Counted from the first letter of the stretch, positions 25,923 to 37,680 are shown. The stretch: DNA of 41,251 nucleotides from Helicobacteraceae bacterium (GCA_027023805.1 JALVUF010000020.1:1-41251), one strand, 5' to 3'. Notes: generated by a model from the sequence alone, not told the origin. Translations and numbers: made by a program.

Positions 25923-27125
25923 TTATTCATTTCTTAAAACAGTCAAAATATCCACGTCACTGGCTTTTTTAGCCGGATAATATGATGAGATAATTACAAT
26001 AATAAAAGCACCTGCTATAATCAAAAAGAGATCTGATACGCTTAGATCTAAAGGTAAAGTAGTACTTGGATATACATTTTTTGGTAAATTTACAATATCA
26101 AAATGACCCAAAATCCATATACCTAAAAAACCTAGCAATGTACCGGCTAAAATACCCCCGCTTCCAATCACCATGCCTAAATATAAAAAAACTTTTTTAA
26201 TTTGACTTTTTGCAATACCCAAAGAAAGCAATAAAGCAATCTCAGCGCGTCTATTCATAACAGTCATGAGTAGCGATGATATAATATTGATAGCTGCAAT
26301 TAAAATAAGTAGCATTAAAACTATGAAAAGTGATCTCTTCTCCATCTGTAGGGCTGCAAAAAAGTTTACATTATCTTGCCACCACCCTTTGATAATAACG
26401 GTATTTGGTAAAAATTTTCTTAATTTTTTAATCATTTCTCGTGGATGCTTGGAGAAAACATGGATACCGTTATATTGATTAAAAGGAATGTTTAAAACTC
26501 GCTGTAAAGAATTTAGCGTAGTATAGCTGTAAGCCTTGTCATAAGCTACCAAACCAGAATGAAACGTACTTATAATCTTAAATCTTTTTAACTGTGGCGA
26601 TACGGAAAAACCGTTTGGCTGTACTTGTGTAAATATATACATTAGTCTATCGTTAATACTTAAATCATATTCATTGAGCAAAGATCTGCCCACAACAACA
26701 TCAAAGCGATGAACTGTTTTTCCTTTTAAAGATTTTTTCAGGATACTATTAACAGACTCTTCATTTTTAAAATTGACGCCGAAAATATATCCACCCTCAA
26801 GCAAAGATCCACTTTTTGTAATGACTGATGATACTACATAGGGGCTATATTTTAACTTAGGGAATCTATGCTGCAGACTGTTTAGTAAAGTTTTATCAAC
26901 CGCACCATAAAATTTTGGCAATACAGTTAACGGATAATTCATAATAGTCAGTTTAGATTTAAACTCTTTATCAAATCCATTCATCAGTGCCATAGCAACA
27001 ATTAAAACCATAACTCCCACAGCTATACCTACAAACGCAAGTACGGCAGAGAGGAATATAAAAGGCTGATCTTTATCAAAACGCAAAAAACGTTTTAAAA
27101 GATAAGAGACTATAATATGCTTCAA
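25923..27125 (-). CDS. Lipoprotein-releasing ABC transporter permease (LolC/LolE type)
   Basis: This 400-residue inner-membrane protein has the FtsX/LolC plan: one helix near the N-terminus ([21 protein letters not shown]), a large periplasmic domain (about 45-265), then three helices. [23 protein letters not shown] is the FtsX-family coupling segment, and [19 protein letters not shown] is the usual ending. It extracts lipoproteins for LolA. It overlaps secA by four bases, and lolA lies just across secA. I cannot tell LolC from LolE. Confidence 0.93.
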   Translation of the reverse strand: MKHIIVSYLLKRFLRFDKDQPFIFLSAVLAFVGIAVGVMVLIVAMALMNGFDKEFKSKLTIMNYPLTVLPKFYGAVDKTLLNSLQHRFPKLKYSPYVVSSVITKSGSLLEGGYIFGVNFKNEESVNSILKKSLKGKTVHRFDVVVGRSLLNEYDLSINDRLMYIFTQVQPNGFSVSPQLKRFKIISTFHSGLVAYDKAYSYTTLNSLQRVLNIPFNQYNGIHVFSKHPREMIKKLRKFLPNTVIIKGWWQDNVNFFAALQMEKRSLFIVLMLLILIAAINIISSLLMTVMNRRAEIALLLSLGIAKSQIKKVFLYLGMVIGSGGILAGTLLGFLGIWILGHFDIVNLPKNVYPSTTLPLDLSVSDLFLIIAGAFIIVIISSYYPAKKASDVDILTVLRNE

Positions 27126-29701
27126 GAGGCAAAGACACCTTTTTTAGGTCCACTTTTGCCGCAACAATTTTTATATTTTTTACCGCTTCCACATGGGCAA
27201 GGTTCGTTTCTTGCTACTTTCTTTTTAATAGCTTGAATATCATCACTGTCATGTCTATTTAAAAGCATTGTAGCCTCATCTTGCTTTCTTTCCTGTTTTA
27301 TTTGGTTGGTAAAATTTTGAGCCTCTTCTTGTGCCGATTCTACTTCAAATTCAATAACATGCAGTGTTTTTATCGTATCATATTTAATATTTTCAACCAA
27401 CTCGCTAAAAAGATTAAAACTCTCTTTTTTATACTCTACTAGCGGATCTTTTTGATTATATGCACGTAATCTTATACCGGTCTTCATATTATCCATAACA
27501 TAAAGATGTTCTCTCCAAGCAAAATCAAGTGTTTTAAGATAAAACTCCCTTTGAACCTGCATTTTTGTTTCCTCATCTAAAACAGACATTTTCTCATCAT
27601 AAGATTTTTTTAAATCGGTGTATATATAATCTACCATATCGCTATACTCTAAATCTTTTATGGATTGCAAATCTATATGGTAATTTAACTCTTCTTTTAA
27701 AATCTTAGATAATTTTGTTAAATTTTCATCTTCCATAGAAGTATCATCAAAAATATTTGATTGAGTTAAGAGATGCTGCAAATACTCCTCTCTAATCTCA
27801 TTTATCTTACCGTCTATATCGTATGTTTCGTTTAAAAGCTCATTTCTAAACTTATATACGATTTTTCGTTGCTCATTAGCAACATCGTCATACTCTACAA
27901 TCTGCTTTCTACCCTCGTAATGAAGATTCTCAACTTTCTTCTGTGCCTTTTCAACCGCTCTAGTTACCATTTTTGATTCAATAAAATCACCATCTTCAAC
28001 ACCCAGTCTTTCCATAATACTTTTAATTCTATCTGAGCCAAAAATTCTTAATAGATTATCTTCAAGTGAAAGATAAAACTGTGTGCATCCAGGATCGCCC
28101 TGTCTGCCGGAACGTCCTCTTAATTGGTTGTCAATACGTCTGTTTTCATGGCGTTCTGTACCTATAATATATAAACCACCTAAATTTTTTACTTCATCAT
28201 TTATCTTAATATCAACACCACGACCCGCCATATTTGTGGCAATTGTCACAGAGCCTTTAACGCCGGCATTTTTAATAATTTCGCCCTCTTGTTCGTGGTT
28301 TTTTGCATTTAGCACGGTATGAGGTATCTTTTGCTTTTTTAAAAGTTCATGTAAAAGTTCAGATTTTTCAATAGAGGCCGTACCGATCAAGACAGGCTGA
28401 CCGTTTGCTTTTAACATCTTTATTTGCGCTATTACCGCATCAAATTTCTCTTTTTCTGTTTTATATATAAGATCATTTAAATCTTCTCTGGTAATAGGTA
28501 TATTAGTAGGAATAGAAACCACATCAAGCTTATAAATTTCAGCAAATTCTGTTGCTTCTGTTTGCGCGGTACCTGTCATACCTGAGAGTTTGTCATACAT
28601 TCTAAAATAATTTTGAAAAGTTATGTCTGCTAAGGTTTGAGATTCTTCTTTAATTTCTACATTTTCTTTTGCTTCTAAAGCCTGGTGCAGACCTTCTGAA
28701 AAGCGTCTTCCCTCACTAAGTCGTCCTGTAAACTCATCTACTATAACGACTTCTGAATCTTTTACTACATAATCAACATCTTTTTCAAACAGATAGTTTG
28801 CTTTTAGCGCCTGATCTAAAAAATGTGATAAAAGCGGATTGTCGATACCATACAAATTTTCAACGTTAAATAAAGCCTCAGCCTTTTTTATGCCCTCTTC
28901 TGTTATCAAAATAATCTTATCTTTTTCATCAACCGTAAAATCTTTATCTTTTTGCATTTTCAGCGCAATATCATTTGCCACCTTATAATCTTGCAAAGAT
29001 CTCTCAACGGGACCTGAAATAATCAACGGAGTTCTTGCCTCATCAATCAAGATAGAGTCAACTTCATCCACGATAACAAAACTGTGCCCACGTTGGGTCA
29101 TCTCCTCTTTGGAGTAGCTCATGTTGTCACGCAAATAATCAAATCCAAATTCGTTATTGGTTCCATAAGTGATATCAGCTTCATATTGCAATCTTTTCTC
29201 ATGCGGGTCTTGTATGCTCTCTAGCACCACACCTACCGTATATCCTAAAAATTCATATATAGGAGCCATATCATTTGCATCTCTTCTGGCTAAATAGTCA
29301 TTTACCGTAACTAAATGAACTCCTTTTTTCGTCATTGCATTTAATACAATCGGTAAGGTAGCAACCAAAGTTTTACCCTCACCCGTTTTCATCTCAGCAA
29401 TCTTTCCCTCATGTAAAACCATGCCGCCTATTAATTGAACATCATAATGGCGCATATTAAGCACGCGATTACTTACTTCCCTTGTTATCGCAAACGAATC
29501 AACCAAAACATCATCTAAGGTTTTTTCATTAGATAAAACAGAATCTTTAAGTTTTGCAAAAGCATGTTGCAACTCTTCATCACTCATATTTTTATATGAA
29601 TCTTCTAAAGCATTAATTTGTTTAACTCTTGAACTATATTTTTTTAAAGCTCTATCATTAGTCGTACCGATTATTTTTCCCATAAATGCTTGTAGCATCA
29701 T
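27122..29701 (-). CDS. secA: Preprotein translocase ATPase SecA
   Basis: This motor drives proteins through SecYEG. The 859 residues contain Walker [15 protein letters not shown], the DEAD-like [20 protein letters not shown], and in the second motor domain [21 protein letters not shown] and [18 protein letters not shown]. The C-terminal zinc motif is [16 protein letters not shown]. Two adjacent ATG codons start the frame. The second (29698) is better spaced from AAGG. It diverges from lolA across a 123-bp gap. Confidence 0.98.
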   Translation of the reverse strand: MMLQAFMGKIIGTTNDRALKKYSSRVKQINALEDSYKNMSDEELQHAFAKLKDSVLSNEKTLDDVLVDSFAITREVSNRVLNMRHYDVQLIGGMVLHEGKIAEMKTGEGKTLVATLPIVLNAMTKKGVHLVTVNDYLARRDANDMAPIYEFLGYTVGVVLESIQDPHEKRLQYEADITYGTNNEFGFDYLRDNMSYSKEEMTQRGHSFVIVDEVDSILIDEARTPLIISGPVERSLQDYKVANDIALKMQKDKDFTVDEKDKIILITEEGIKKAEALFNVENLYGIDNPLLSHFLDQALKANYLFEKDVDYVVKDSEVVIVDEFTGRLSEGRRFSEGLHQALEAKENVEIKEESQTLADITFQNYFRMYDKLSGMTGTAQTEATEFAEIYKLDVVSIPTNIPITREDLNDLIYKTEKEKFDAVIAQIKMLKANGQPVLIGTASIEKSELLHELLKKQKIPHTVLNAKNHEQEGEIIKNAGVKGSVTIATNMAGRGVDIKINDEVKNLGGLYIIGTERHENRRIDNQLRGRSGRQGDPGCTQFYLSLEDNLLRIFGSDRIKSIMERLGVEDGDFIESKMVTRAVEKAQKKVENLHYEGRKQIVEYDDVANEQRKIVYKFRNELLNETYDIDGKINEIREEYLQHLLTQSNIFDDTSMEDENLTKLSKILKEELNYHIDLQSIKDLEYSDMVDYIYTDLKKSYDEKMSVLDEETKMQVQREFYLKTLDFAWREHLYVMDNMKTGIRLRAYNQKDPLVEYKKESFNLFSELVENIKYDTIKTLHVIEFEVESAQEEAQNFTNQIKQERKQDEATMLLNRHDSDDIQAIKKKVARNEPCPCGSGKKYKNCCGKSGPKKGVFAS

Positions 29702-29725
29702 AAACCTTATATTTTAAATTGTAAA

Positions 29726-29731
29726 ATTCTA
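29726..29731 (-). promoter_or_regulatory. Candidate -10 element of secA
   Basis: The minus strand reads TGTGTTAGAAT, giving TAGAAT as a -10 box about 25 bp before the start codon. No clear -35 is seen. Confidence 0.4.
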
Positions 29732-29797
29732 ACACATTAAAGGTAAATTATTGATATATTAATATCATATTAAATAATATGTAAATATCTAATAGGA

Positions 29798-29803
29798 TAT
29801 AAT
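29798..29803 (+). promoter_or_regulatory. -10 element of lolA
   Basis: A perfect TATAAT in GGATATAATTCC lies 21 bp before the lolA ATG, giving a leader of about 15 nt that includes a GGAT ribosome binding site. The upstream 60 bp is A/T-rich without a clear -35. Confidence 0.6.
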
Positions 29804-29824
29804 TCCAAAAAAAAATGGATATTA

Positions 29825-30340
29825 ATGAAAAAAATAATCTCGTTGGCAATAGTAGCAGTCAATTTAGTCGCATTAAATTTTCATATCAAAACATTTTCTG
29901 CTGATTTTACACAAACTATTAATGGATCAAAACATACTCAAATAAGATACAGCGGAACAATTCAGGCAAAACTGCCCGGTATGATTAAATGGAGCTATAA
30001 AAAGCCAATTCAAAAAACGGTCTATGTAAATAATAATCAAATTACAATTATCCAACCTCTTATCCAGCAGGCTATTGTCACAAGAATTAATAACACATTA
30101 CCGTTTTTTAATATCTTAAAAAATGCTAAACAAATGTCACCAAATCAATATCAGTCATTTTTTAATAAAACTAAAATATACCTAACGACCGATAACAATA
30201 AAATTGTCTCAATTACTTACCATGACCAATTGCAAAACAAGATTACAATTATATTTACTCATCAAGAACAAAACAAGCCAATTCCAAAGTATATCTTTCA
30301 TGCAACAATCCCAAGCAATTATGATCTAATCAATAGGTAA
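29825..30340 (+). CDS. lolA: Outer-membrane lipoprotein carrier LolA
   Basis: This periplasmic chaperone carries lipoproteins from the Lol ABC transporter to the outer membrane. The 171 residues begin with a short signal-like segment (about 1-18), then SADFTQTINGSKHTQIRYSG, AKLPGMIKWSYKKPIQKTVY and VNNNQITIIQPLIQQAIV, the usual LolA strands. It lacks a Cys, so it is not a lipoprotein itself. It diverges from secA and the LolC/E gene. Confidence 0.92.
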   Translation: MKKIISLAIVAVNLVALNFHIKTFSADFTQTINGSKHTQIRYSGTIQAKLPGMIKWSYKKPIQKTVYVNNNQITIIQPLIQQAIVTRINNTLPFFNILKNAKQMSPNQYQSFFNKTKIYLTTDNNKIVSITYHDQLQNKITIIFTHQEQNKPIPKYIFHATIPSNYDLINR

Positions 30341-30346
30341 ATAGAC

Positions 30347-30375
30347 AAATAGCTTTTACAAGTAAAAGCTATTTT
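30347..30375. terminator. Bidirectional terminator between lolA and acnB
   Basis: AAATAGCTTTTAC and GTAAAAGCTATTT are perfect 13-bp inverted repeats separated by two bases, flanked by T-rich sequence on the plus side. It lies between two convergent genes and could end both transcripts. Confidence 0.85.
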
Positions 30376-30385
30376 GATTTATATG

Positions 30386-32938
30386 CTAAAGTTTGTAGTT
30401 ATCTATCAAATTAAAATTTAGATATTTATAGATTTCATCCTCTTTTCCACCTATCTTTTTAGGAACAATATTTAAATATTCCTCTTTTGTGGGCAGATAT
30501 CCGAGAATCGAACACACTGCCGCTAGTTCTGCTGAACCTAGATATACTTTCGCATCTTTACCTAAACGATTATCAAAGTTCCTTGTTGAGGTTGAAAACA
30601 CAGTTGCACCTTCAGCAACTCTTGCCTGGTTACCCATGCAAAGTGAACAGCCGGGTACTTCTGTTCTAGCACCGGCTGCCCCATAAATAGAATAATAGCC
30701 TTCATCTGTTAATTCTTTGGCATCCATTTTAGTAGGAGGACAAACCCAAAGTCTGGTAGGTACTGCACCTTCACCTTTTAAAACCTCTCCAAGAGCCCGA
30801 TAGTGCCCTATGTTGGTCATACAAGAGCCAACAAATACCTCATCGATAATATGAGGACGACTTGGATCTGCCAGAATCTCTGTTAACGTGGCTACATCGT
30901 CCGGATCATTTGGACAAGCTAAAATCGGCTCTGTTATTTTATTTAAATCAATATCTATAACTGCAGCATAATCCGCATCTTGATCTGCTGATAATAGTTT
31001 TGGATTCTCTATCCAATTTTGCATTTTTTCAATTCTTCTTGCAATTGTACGCTTATCTTCATAACCGGCTTCTATCATCTGCTGTAAAAGCACAATATTA
31101 GACTTGATATACTCGATAATAGGCTCTTTATCAAGCTTTATAGCACATGCTGCAGCACTTCTCTCCGCACTGGCATCTGAAATTTCAAAAGCTTGTTCAC
31201 ATTTAAGCTTAGGAAGTCCTTCAATCTCTAAAATACGTCCGGCAAAAATATTTTTCTTACCTGCTTTTGGAACAGTCAACAATCCGTCTTTAATAGCTTG
31301 ATACGGTATAGCATTAACTAAATCACGAAGTGTAATACCCGGCTGCATCTCTCCATGAAATCTAACAAGAACAGATTCTGGCATGGTAAGCGGCATACTA
31401 CCGGTCACTGCCGCAAAAGCAACTATACCAGAACCGCCCGGAAAACTAATACCTATTGGAAAACGTGTATGGCTGTCACCACCGGTTCCTACGGTATCTG
31501 GCAATACCATCCTATTTAACCATGAATGGATGATGCCATCACCGGGGCGTAAAGAGATGCCTCCTCTATTGGAGATAAACTCAGGTAGTGAATGTTGCAT
31601 CTGAACATCTGATGGTTTTGGGTAAGCTGCTGTATGACAAAAAGACTGCATGACCAAATCTGCTCCAAAACCAAGTGATGCCAGCTCCTTTATCTCATCT
31701 CTTGTCATGGGTCCCGTGGTGTCTTGACTTCCGACTGTTGAGATAATTGGCTCACAATATACACCAGGCTTAATACCATCTACTCCGCACGCACGACCTA
31801 CCATTTTTTGAGCCAATGTGAAGCCTTTACCATTGTCTGCGGGTTGTTCAGGACGCAAAAAAATATCATCAACACCCAAACCAAGACTTTTTCTCGCTTT
31901 TGTAGTAAGTCCTCGCCCGATAATCAATGGAATACGTCCACCTGCTCTAACCTCATCGGTAATGGTATTTGGTCGTAACTTAAATGTTGCAATCAGCTCA
32001 CCGTCTTTATATGCTTTACCTTTATATGGGAAGATGGAGATAACATCACCTGTATTCATTTTAGATACATCAAGCTCTATAGCAAGAGCACCCGAATCTT
32101 CACATGTAGCAAAAAATATCGGGGCTATCGTACCGCCAAGCACTACTCCGCCTGTTCTTTTATTGGGAACGCCTGCAATATCTACGCCTAAATGCCATTG
32201 CACGGAATTTACTCCTGATTTACGACTAGAACCGGTCCCTACAACCTCTCCTACATATGCTACTGGATTGCCTTTGGCTTTTAACTCTTTTATAATCTCT
32301 AAAGGTTTATCCATCTTTGCAGATAGCATAGAGTTTGCATGAAGTGGAATATCTGAGCGCGTAAAGGCTTCAGATGCCGGAGAAAGATCATCTGTATTTG
32401 TTTCACCCTCAACCTTAAACACAGTCACTTTAACTTCATCGGCTAACGGTGCTTTAGATGTGAACCACTCTGCATTTGCCCATGACTCCATCACCTCTTT
32501 AGCTGCTTGATTACCTTTTTTATACAACTCTTCAATGTCATTAAAAGCATCATACACAAGAAGGGTATGCTTTAGCGCTTGAATCGCTTTTTGAACAACA
32601 TCTTTTTTTGAAGAAGATAATGCATCAATCAAAGGCTTAATATTATATCCTCCTAGCATCATACCAAGCAATTCAACAGCATATGCAGGAGAAATAGCCT
32701 CTACCTCAATACCCCCTTTAACTACATCATTTAAAAATGCAGCTTTAACATAGGCTGCTTCATCAACACCCGGAGAAATCCGATTTTTAAGTAAATCAAG
32801 ATTGAAATTTATATCACCTTCACCGTTTTTAATCATTTCAATCAAAGTTGCAGTTTGCTTTGCATCCAAAGGAAGCGGCGGCACACCAAGCTCTGCCCGC
32901 TCCTGTACATGTTTATTATATTGTTCTATAAAAGTCAT
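30386..32938 (-). CDS. acnB: Aconitate hydratase B
   Basis: This 850-residue enzyme interconverts citrate and isocitrate through a 4Fe-4S cluster. AcnB-type features are the N-terminal helical repeat domain, the swivel domain placed before the core ([38 protein letters not shown]), and the core motifs [28 protein letters not shown] and [16 protein letters not shown], which hold the cluster Cys. AGGAG precedes the ATG. It stands alone, with a promoter and an inverted repeat upstream. Confidence 0.97.
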   Translation of the reverse strand: MTFIEQYNKHVQERAELGVPPLPLDAKQTATLIEMIKNGEGDINFNLDLLKNRISPGVDEAAYVKAAFLNDVVKGGIEVEAISPAYAVELLGMMLGGYNIKPLIDALSSSKKDVVQKAIQALKHTLLVYDAFNDIEELYKKGNQAAKEVMESWANAEWFTSKAPLADEVKVTVFKVEGETNTDDLSPASEAFTRSDIPLHANSMLSAKMDKPLEIIKELKAKGNPVAYVGEVVGTGSSRKSGVNSVQWHLGVDIAGVPNKRTGGVVLGGTIAPIFFATCEDSGALAIELDVSKMNTGDVISIFPYKGKAYKDGELIATFKLRPNTITDEVRAGGRIPLIIGRGLTTKARKSLGLGVDDIFLRPEQPADNGKGFTLAQKMVGRACGVDGIKPGVYCEPIISTVGSQDTTGPMTRDEIKELASLGFGADLVMQSFCHTAAYPKPSDVQMQHSLPEFISNRGGISLRPGDGIIHSWLNRMVLPDTVGTGGDSHTRFPIGISFPGGSGIVAFAAVTGSMPLTMPESVLVRFHGEMQPGITLRDLVNAIPYQAIKDGLLTVPKAGKKNIFAGRILEIEGLPKLKCEQAFEISDASAERSAAACAIKLDKEPIIEYIKSNIVLLQQMIEAGYEDKRTIARRIEKMQNWIENPKLLSADQDADYAAVIDIDLNKITEPILACPNDPDDVATLTEILADPSRPHIIDEVFVGSCMTNIGHYRALGEVLKGEGAVPTRLWVCPPTKMDAKELTDEGYYSIYGAAGARTEVPGCSLCMGNQARVAEGATVFSTSTRNFDNRLGKDAKVYLGSAELAAVCSILGYLPTKEEYLNIVPKKIGGKEDEIYKYLNFNLIDNYKL

Positions 32939-32975
32939 ACCGACTCCTGTGTAATTAATTTTAAGATATATTTGA

Positions 32976-33022
32976 ATTATAGCTAAAAAAATATTTATTA
33001 TATCGATATGTTACAAATGTAA
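32976..33022 (-). promoter_or_regulatory. acnB promoter with upstream inverted repeat
   Basis: On the minus strand TATAAT lies at 32976-32981, about 38 bp before the start codon. About 30 bp upstream of it, TTACA-AA-TGTAA (33011-33022) forms a perfect 5-bp inverted repeat inside a wider ATATGTT...AACATAT frame. This position suits an activator or repressor site. The binding protein is unknown. Confidence 0.5.
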
Positions 33023-33072
33023 ACATATGATAAAAAAATTTAATTTTAGATGTATCTTTTAGTAACAAAAGA

Positions 33073-35205
33073 CTACAAAATCTCTCTAACACCTTTTGTA
33101 TTTGGACTAGAAAGCACACCGTTATTTTCTAATTGTTCTATCAATCTGGCTGATTTATTGTATCCTATTTGCAATCTTCGTTGAAGATAGGATATGGAGG
33201 TTTTTTTTTCGCTTAAAATAATAGATTTTGCCTCATCATACAAAGGATCTAGTTCCGTATATGTATTGTTAGAAGAGTTTTGAGATGATTCGTTATCCTC
33301 TAGTAAAAAACTCTTATCATAATTTGGCTCTCTTTGAGATTTGATAAACTCTACAATATGCTCAATCTCTTCTTCACTGCTCCAAGGCGCATGCAAACGT
33401 ACAAGCCCTGTAGCACCGGGAGGAGTAAATAACATATCCCCACGTCCAAGCAGGGACTCTGCACCCTGCTGATCCAAAATAATCTTACTATCGACTTTTT
33501 GTCCGACTCGATAACTTATGCGAGAAGGAAGATTTGCTTTGATGAGTCCCGTTACAACATCAACTGACGGTCTTTGCGTAGCAACTATGAGGTGAATACC
33601 CGCCGCTCTAGCCATTTGTGCCAATCTTGCTATTGAGTGTTCAACTTCTTTTCCGCTTGTCATCATCAAATCAGCCAATTCATCAATAATAACTACAATA
33701 TACGGCAACTCTTCGCCTCCCTCTTTAGAAATCTTTTCATTATAATTTTCAATATTTTTTGTACGCGTATCACTCATCATGGTGTAACGACGTTCCATTT
33801 CAGTTACCATATTATTTAATGCAATAACTGCTTGTTTGGACTGTGTGATCACAGGAGTGAGAAGATGTGGGATATTATTATATACAGAAAATTCCAGCAT
33901 TTTTGGATCTATCATAAGCAAGCGCAACTTATCCGGCGAATTTTTATAAAGCAGACTCAAAATCATAGAGTTTATCCCTACACTCTTACCGCTTCCCGTT
34001 GTGCCTGCGATTAGCAGATGTGGAAGCTTTTTTAAATCAGTAATAAAAGGCTTCCCGACAATATCTTTACCAAGTACAATAGTAAGCGGTGATTTTGACT
34101 CTATAAATAACTTACTCTCTATCAAGTCTCGTAAATATATAGTTTCTACCGTATGATTTGGTATCTCAATACCAACTACATCTTTACCGGGTATCGGCGC
34201 TTGAATACGGATAGTTTGTGCACGCAGAGCCATCGCTAAATCATCTTGAAGATTTAAGATTTTAGAGACTTTTACATTTGCAGCCGGCTTAAACTCGAAT
34301 GTCGAGACCACAGGACCGGCATAAGTTCGTATCACATCTCCATCTATGTTAAAATGAGATAGTTTTTCTATAAGATCTTTTATTTTATCATCAAGTTCAG
34401 CTTCATCAACGGTATTTATTTTTTTAGGCGGTTTTTGTAAAAAATGACTTGTTGGAAGTTTAAAATTTTTAGGTTTTTCAGTTTTGCCTTTTTCGATTGA
34501 TTCTAATAGTTTTTTATTCTCTTCCAATTCATCTACTATAATATTGCACTTTGGAATAGCTGCTTCTTTTGCTGATGCTGTCTCTTCTGCTGATGAGGTG
34601 GCGTTGTTTGATACTAAAATATCAGATATATTCTCTTTTTGTTGATGCAAAGGAGGTTTTACATCCTTTTTAATATCAATATGCTTGCGAATATATGATG
34701 GCTCGTCCAAAATGTCTTCTTTGGTGTCTTCTTCAGTATCCTTTTTTGCAGCATCAGAGTACGCAAATAATAGTTTATCTCTGAATTGGTACAATTCAAA
34801 ATCGTATAAAATACTAAAAGATATCAATACCAATGTAAGTACAACCAGCCATACACCAAAAATACCGATATATGGAGAAATAAACTCTATAAAGTCAGAA
34901 CCTAGCTTACCTCGTAGATCATTGGAGATTAAAACGGCTTGTAATATTTCCATAGCAAAAAAAAGCACGATAGAAGCTATAATGATCTCCAACCGTCTTG
35001 AAGTAAGTACAGAAAACTTATATATCTTATATAATGGATATAAAAATAAAAACGGATAGATATAAGACAGATAACCAAAATATCTATGATTAAACACTGC
35101 AAATGCATGACCATAATTTCCAACTATAGAGCTATCAGCCACAACCGTTGATATACCTAAATATATCAAAACTCCAAATACAATGATATAAAAAATATTA
35201 CGCAA
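33073..35205 (-). CDS. ftsK: DNA translocase FtsK
   Basis: This protein pumps chromosome ends across the septum. The 710 residues hold four N-terminal membrane helices (within about 1-150), a short linker (about 150-250), the alpha/beta motor and a gamma DNA-reading domain. Walker A is AGTTGSGKSVGINSM and Walker B is YIVVIIDELADLMM. ATQRPSVDVVTGLIKANLPS follows, and the gamma domain ends ISYLQRRLQIGYNKSARLIE. The start is TTG with AGGAT before it. The linker is much shorter than in E. coli, as is usual here. It lies behind flgL. Confidence 0.96.
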   Translation of the reverse strand: MRNIFYIIVFGVLIYLGISTVVADSSIVGNYGHAFAVFNHRYFGYLSYIYPFLFLYPLYKIYKFSVLTSRRLEIIIASIVLFFAMEILQAVLISNDLRGKLGSDFIEFISPYIGIFGVWLVVLTLVLISFSILYDFELYQFRDKLLFAYSDAAKKDTEEDTKEDILDEPSYIRKHIDIKKDVKPPLHQQKENISDILVSNNATSSAEETASAKEAAIPKCNIIVDELEENKKLLESIEKGKTEKPKNFKLPTSHFLQKPPKKINTVDEAELDDKIKDLIEKLSHFNIDGDVIRTYAGPVVSTFEFKPAANVKVSKILNLQDDLAMALRAQTIRIQAPIPGKDVVGIEIPNHTVETIYLRDLIESKLFIESKSPLTIVLGKDIVGKPFITDLKKLPHLLIAGTTGSGKSVGINSMILSLLYKNSPDKLRLLMIDPKMLEFSVYNNIPHLLTPVITQSKQAVIALNNMVTEMERRYTMMSDTRTKNIENYNEKISKEGGEELPYIVVIIDELADLMMTSGKEVEHSIARLAQMARAAGIHLIVATQRPSVDVVTGLIKANLPSRISYRVGQKVDSKIILDQQGAESLLGRGDMLFTPPGATGLVRLHAPWSSEEEIEHIVEFIKSQREPNYDKSFLLEDNESSQNSSNNTYTELDPLYDEAKSIILSEKKTSISYLQRRLQIGYNKSARLIEQLENNGVLSSPNTKGVREIL

Positions 35206-35230
35206 AAAATATCCTATTTATAACAATAAT

Positions 35231-35250
35231 AAAAAGCGTATAAAGCTTTT
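35231..35250 (-). terminator. flgL terminator
   Basis: On the minus strand AAAAGC and GCTTTTT form a short stem around TTTATAC and run into a T-rich tail, about 34-53 bp behind the flgL stop. The stem is weak but well placed. Confidence 0.5.
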
Positions 35251-35283
35251 ATCTTTAAGGCATGGAGTATATCAAAAATCAGC

Positions 35284-37680
35284 TTATATATAATTGACCA
35301 ATGATAACTTTGATACTTTTGACAAACTGGCATACAAAGCTTGTTGATTTAATTGTAACTGACTTAGCCTTGCAGTGGCTTCGGCAATATTTGTATCAAT
35401 CACTGACGATTGAACTATCTGTGTACTGACTTTAAGCATACTGGTAGTATCTGCGGCTTGTTGCAGTGATTGTGTTTGTACACCTGAAAGAGAGTGTACT
35501 TTTGTTACATGGTTTATAAGGTTAGTTATCATGGTTATGGAATTTTCTATACCTATACTAGTCTGACTTCCCAGAGTCGAATCGGGGTAAATTTGATTTT
35601 TAGAAACCGATGAAATAGCTTCACTCAAAGCAGAAAAAAAGTTTGTTTTTGGGTCAGAAACAGTATTAGCTTTATTTGCATTAAATTCTAAAGCAGCAGG
35701 TGATGAAGAGGCGGTACTATTACTATTTGCATCATATAGACTTATTTGTGCTTTTGTAATGTTTGCGTTATTTTGTGTAAATGTAAGCTGACCTTGATCA
35801 TTTAATTTCACAGTAGATTGTATATCGGCATTTGCAATAGCCGTATCATATGCTGTTGGACTCGACGTAGATAATGGAAGATTGTTGCTTACTATCATAT
35901 TTACAACATCACTTAATTGCTGATATGTAACATCATTACCATTTGTAGCTATTCTTGGGGTTGCCATACTGTAGATTGGGTAGTTTGTTGTACCGCCATC
36001 AACTGAGAAAGTTGAGCCGCTTTGCTTAAGATCTATAGTTGCGTTAAAAGCTTTACCGTTTATATCGATACCCTTTAAAATAAGTTGTCTTGATTGTGTG
36101 CTGCTCACAAAAGGAGAGATGCCGGAGACTTGGGAAAGTGTCGTGCTATTTGTTGCATAAGAATTATCTGCATTAACGATTTGAGACACGTTAGATGTTA
36201 GTGATGCTCCATTAGTTGTAAATGCTGCAGTGTCATAGCTCAATCCCGCATTTGCCGTAAGCCCGTTTATAGTTGTGCCGCTACTATCTTGGGATATCAT
36301 TGAGATATCTATCCTTCCTGCTCCGGCTTTTGTATAAAATGTCAACTTGCCGTTTATTAATCCAACATTCAAGTCATCTCCGGCAGACTGATAAGTTGTT
36401 TTAATCGCATTCATTAAGTCTTGAACCGTCGAACTTGATGTGACAGTAAAAGTTGATGACGCGCCACTGCCATCTGTTTTATTTCCACTAAATAAGATTG
36501 TTGCCGTATTGGCAGGTAAAATCGAAAGTAAAGGTGTAGAAGTCTGTGCTGTTTGACCCGCATGAGTCGTCATCTGCATGTTTAATGTGTAGCTAGCAGG
36601 ATCATATAAACTATGCTGTTGCCCTACTTTTGAGATATAACTAACAACAGAACTTTGATTGAAGCTGACTAGATTTGTTTTATCGGAATTTAAAGCAGTA
36701 AGATTACTCTGTGGCGTATTGCTTGTATTTTCAACCATATGAAAGTCAAGCTTTGAACTACCGGGCAAATTATCTTTAATGACAAATTCTCCATGCGCAT
36801 TAAGAGATACATCAACCACGTTGTTTGTAGGAGTATTGCCAAATGCCTCTCCTATCTTGTTCATCAAATCCTGGACGGTATTTGTATCTGTTAGACTTAT
36901 TGTCGTATTAAAAGTTGTACCATCATGCGTTGTTCCTTGAATATAGAAATTATGATTAGCCAAAGTACTGTTAATAATAGATGATGATGAGCCGACAAGA
37001 TCACGTATAGTGTCTGTCGGTGTAATATACACCTGTTGTGAATTTTGGTCTGGTGAGGTTGTCATGACACTAGGATGGAGCAGCGTTTGATTTAAATGTG
37101 GCACATTTGTAGTAATTGTCCTTTTTACACTGCTATTTGACCCTAAAAACAGTTGCGAACCGGGAATGTTGTATGCCTGCTTAACGCCTGATCCTAAAAA
37201 GGCAGTTAGCTGCTGCGTATTACCCATATATTGTCCATTAGCATTTATTGGTTTTTGTGAAGTCGCTGAACCGGAAAACAGATATTGTCCATTAACAGAG
37301 GTGTTTGCTAGATTCATCAAATGTGTTTTTATACCTGAGAGAGTTTGGGCTATAGCGTCCATGCTGGCGCCAGATTGTCCGCCCGAAGCAGCTTGAATAA
37401 GCGTCGTCTTAAATTGTGTAAGTGAAGATATCATGCCACTAATTGTACTGTCTGTTTGTTTGCTGATATTTTGAGCGCTGTTAACACTTGAGATAATCTG
37501 TGAAAATGTTGATATTTCATCATTAAGGTTTAATGTTTTTGCAAACGCATTTGGATCTTGATATGCGTATTGTATCTTTGCGCCTGATGAGATTTGTCTG
37601 TTTACATTTAAAAGTTCATTAGCCAAAGCGCTATTGCTACTGTTAAAGTTTTGATAATACATACCTTGTGTAATACGCAT
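35284..37680 (-). CDS. flgL: Flagellar hook-filament junction protein FlgL (HAP3), long form
   Basis: This joins the flagellar hook to the filament. The 798 residues keep flagellin-like coiled ends: MRITQGMYYQNFNSSNSALA and GQYLFSGSATSQKPI at the N-terminus, and SQLQLNQQALYASLSKVSKL at the C-terminus. The middle is a large surface insert in which one domain seems copied three times (about 244-316, 393-462, 530-650). The length matches the long FlgL of Campylobacterota rather than the 300-residue E. coli form. GGAGAG precedes the ATG and a sigma-54 promoter lies 45 bp upstream. Confidence 0.93.
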   Translation of the reverse strand: MRITQGMYYQNFNSSNSALANELLNVNRQISSGAKIQYAYQDPNAFAKTLNLNDEISTFSQIISSVNSAQNISKQTDSTISGMISSLTQFKTTLIQAASGGQSGASMDAIAQTLSGIKTHLMNLANTSVNGQYLFSGSATSQKPINANGQYMGNTQQLTAFLGSGVKQAYNIPGSQLFLGSNSSVKRTITTNVPHLNQTLLHPSVMTTSPDQNSQQVYITPTDTIRDLVGSSSSIINSTLANHNFYIQGTTHDGTTFNTTISLTDTNTVQDLMNKIGEAFGNTPTNNVVDVSLNAHGEFVIKDNLPGSSKLDFHMVENTSNTPQSNLTALNSDKTNLVSFNQSSVVSYISKVGQQHSLYDPASYTLNMQMTTHAGQTAQTSTPLLSILPANTATILFSGNKTDGSGASSTFTVTSSSTVQDLMNAIKTTYQSAGDDLNVGLINGKLTFYTKAGAGRIDISMISQDSSGTTINGLTANAGLSYDTAAFTTNGASLTSNVSQIVNADNSYATNSTTLSQVSGISPFVSSTQSRQLILKGIDINGKAFNATIDLKQSGSTFSVDGGTTNYPIYSMATPRIATNGNDVTYQQLSDVVNMIVSNNLPLSTSSPTAYDTAIANADIQSTVKLNDQGQLTFTQNNANITKAQISLYDANSNSTASSSPAALEFNANKANTVSDPKTNFFSALSEAISSVSKNQIYPDSTLGSQTSIGIENSITMITNLINHVTKVHSLSGVQTQSLQQAADTTSMLKVSTQIVQSSVIDTNIAEATARLSQLQLNQQALYASLSKVSKLSLVNYI

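Noticed and set aside
31818-32342. Long open frame (174 codons) on the plus strand opposite acnB
   Set aside because: It is antisense to a well-supported aconitase domain, has no ribosome site or recognisable protein pattern, and is explained by the codon bias of acnB.
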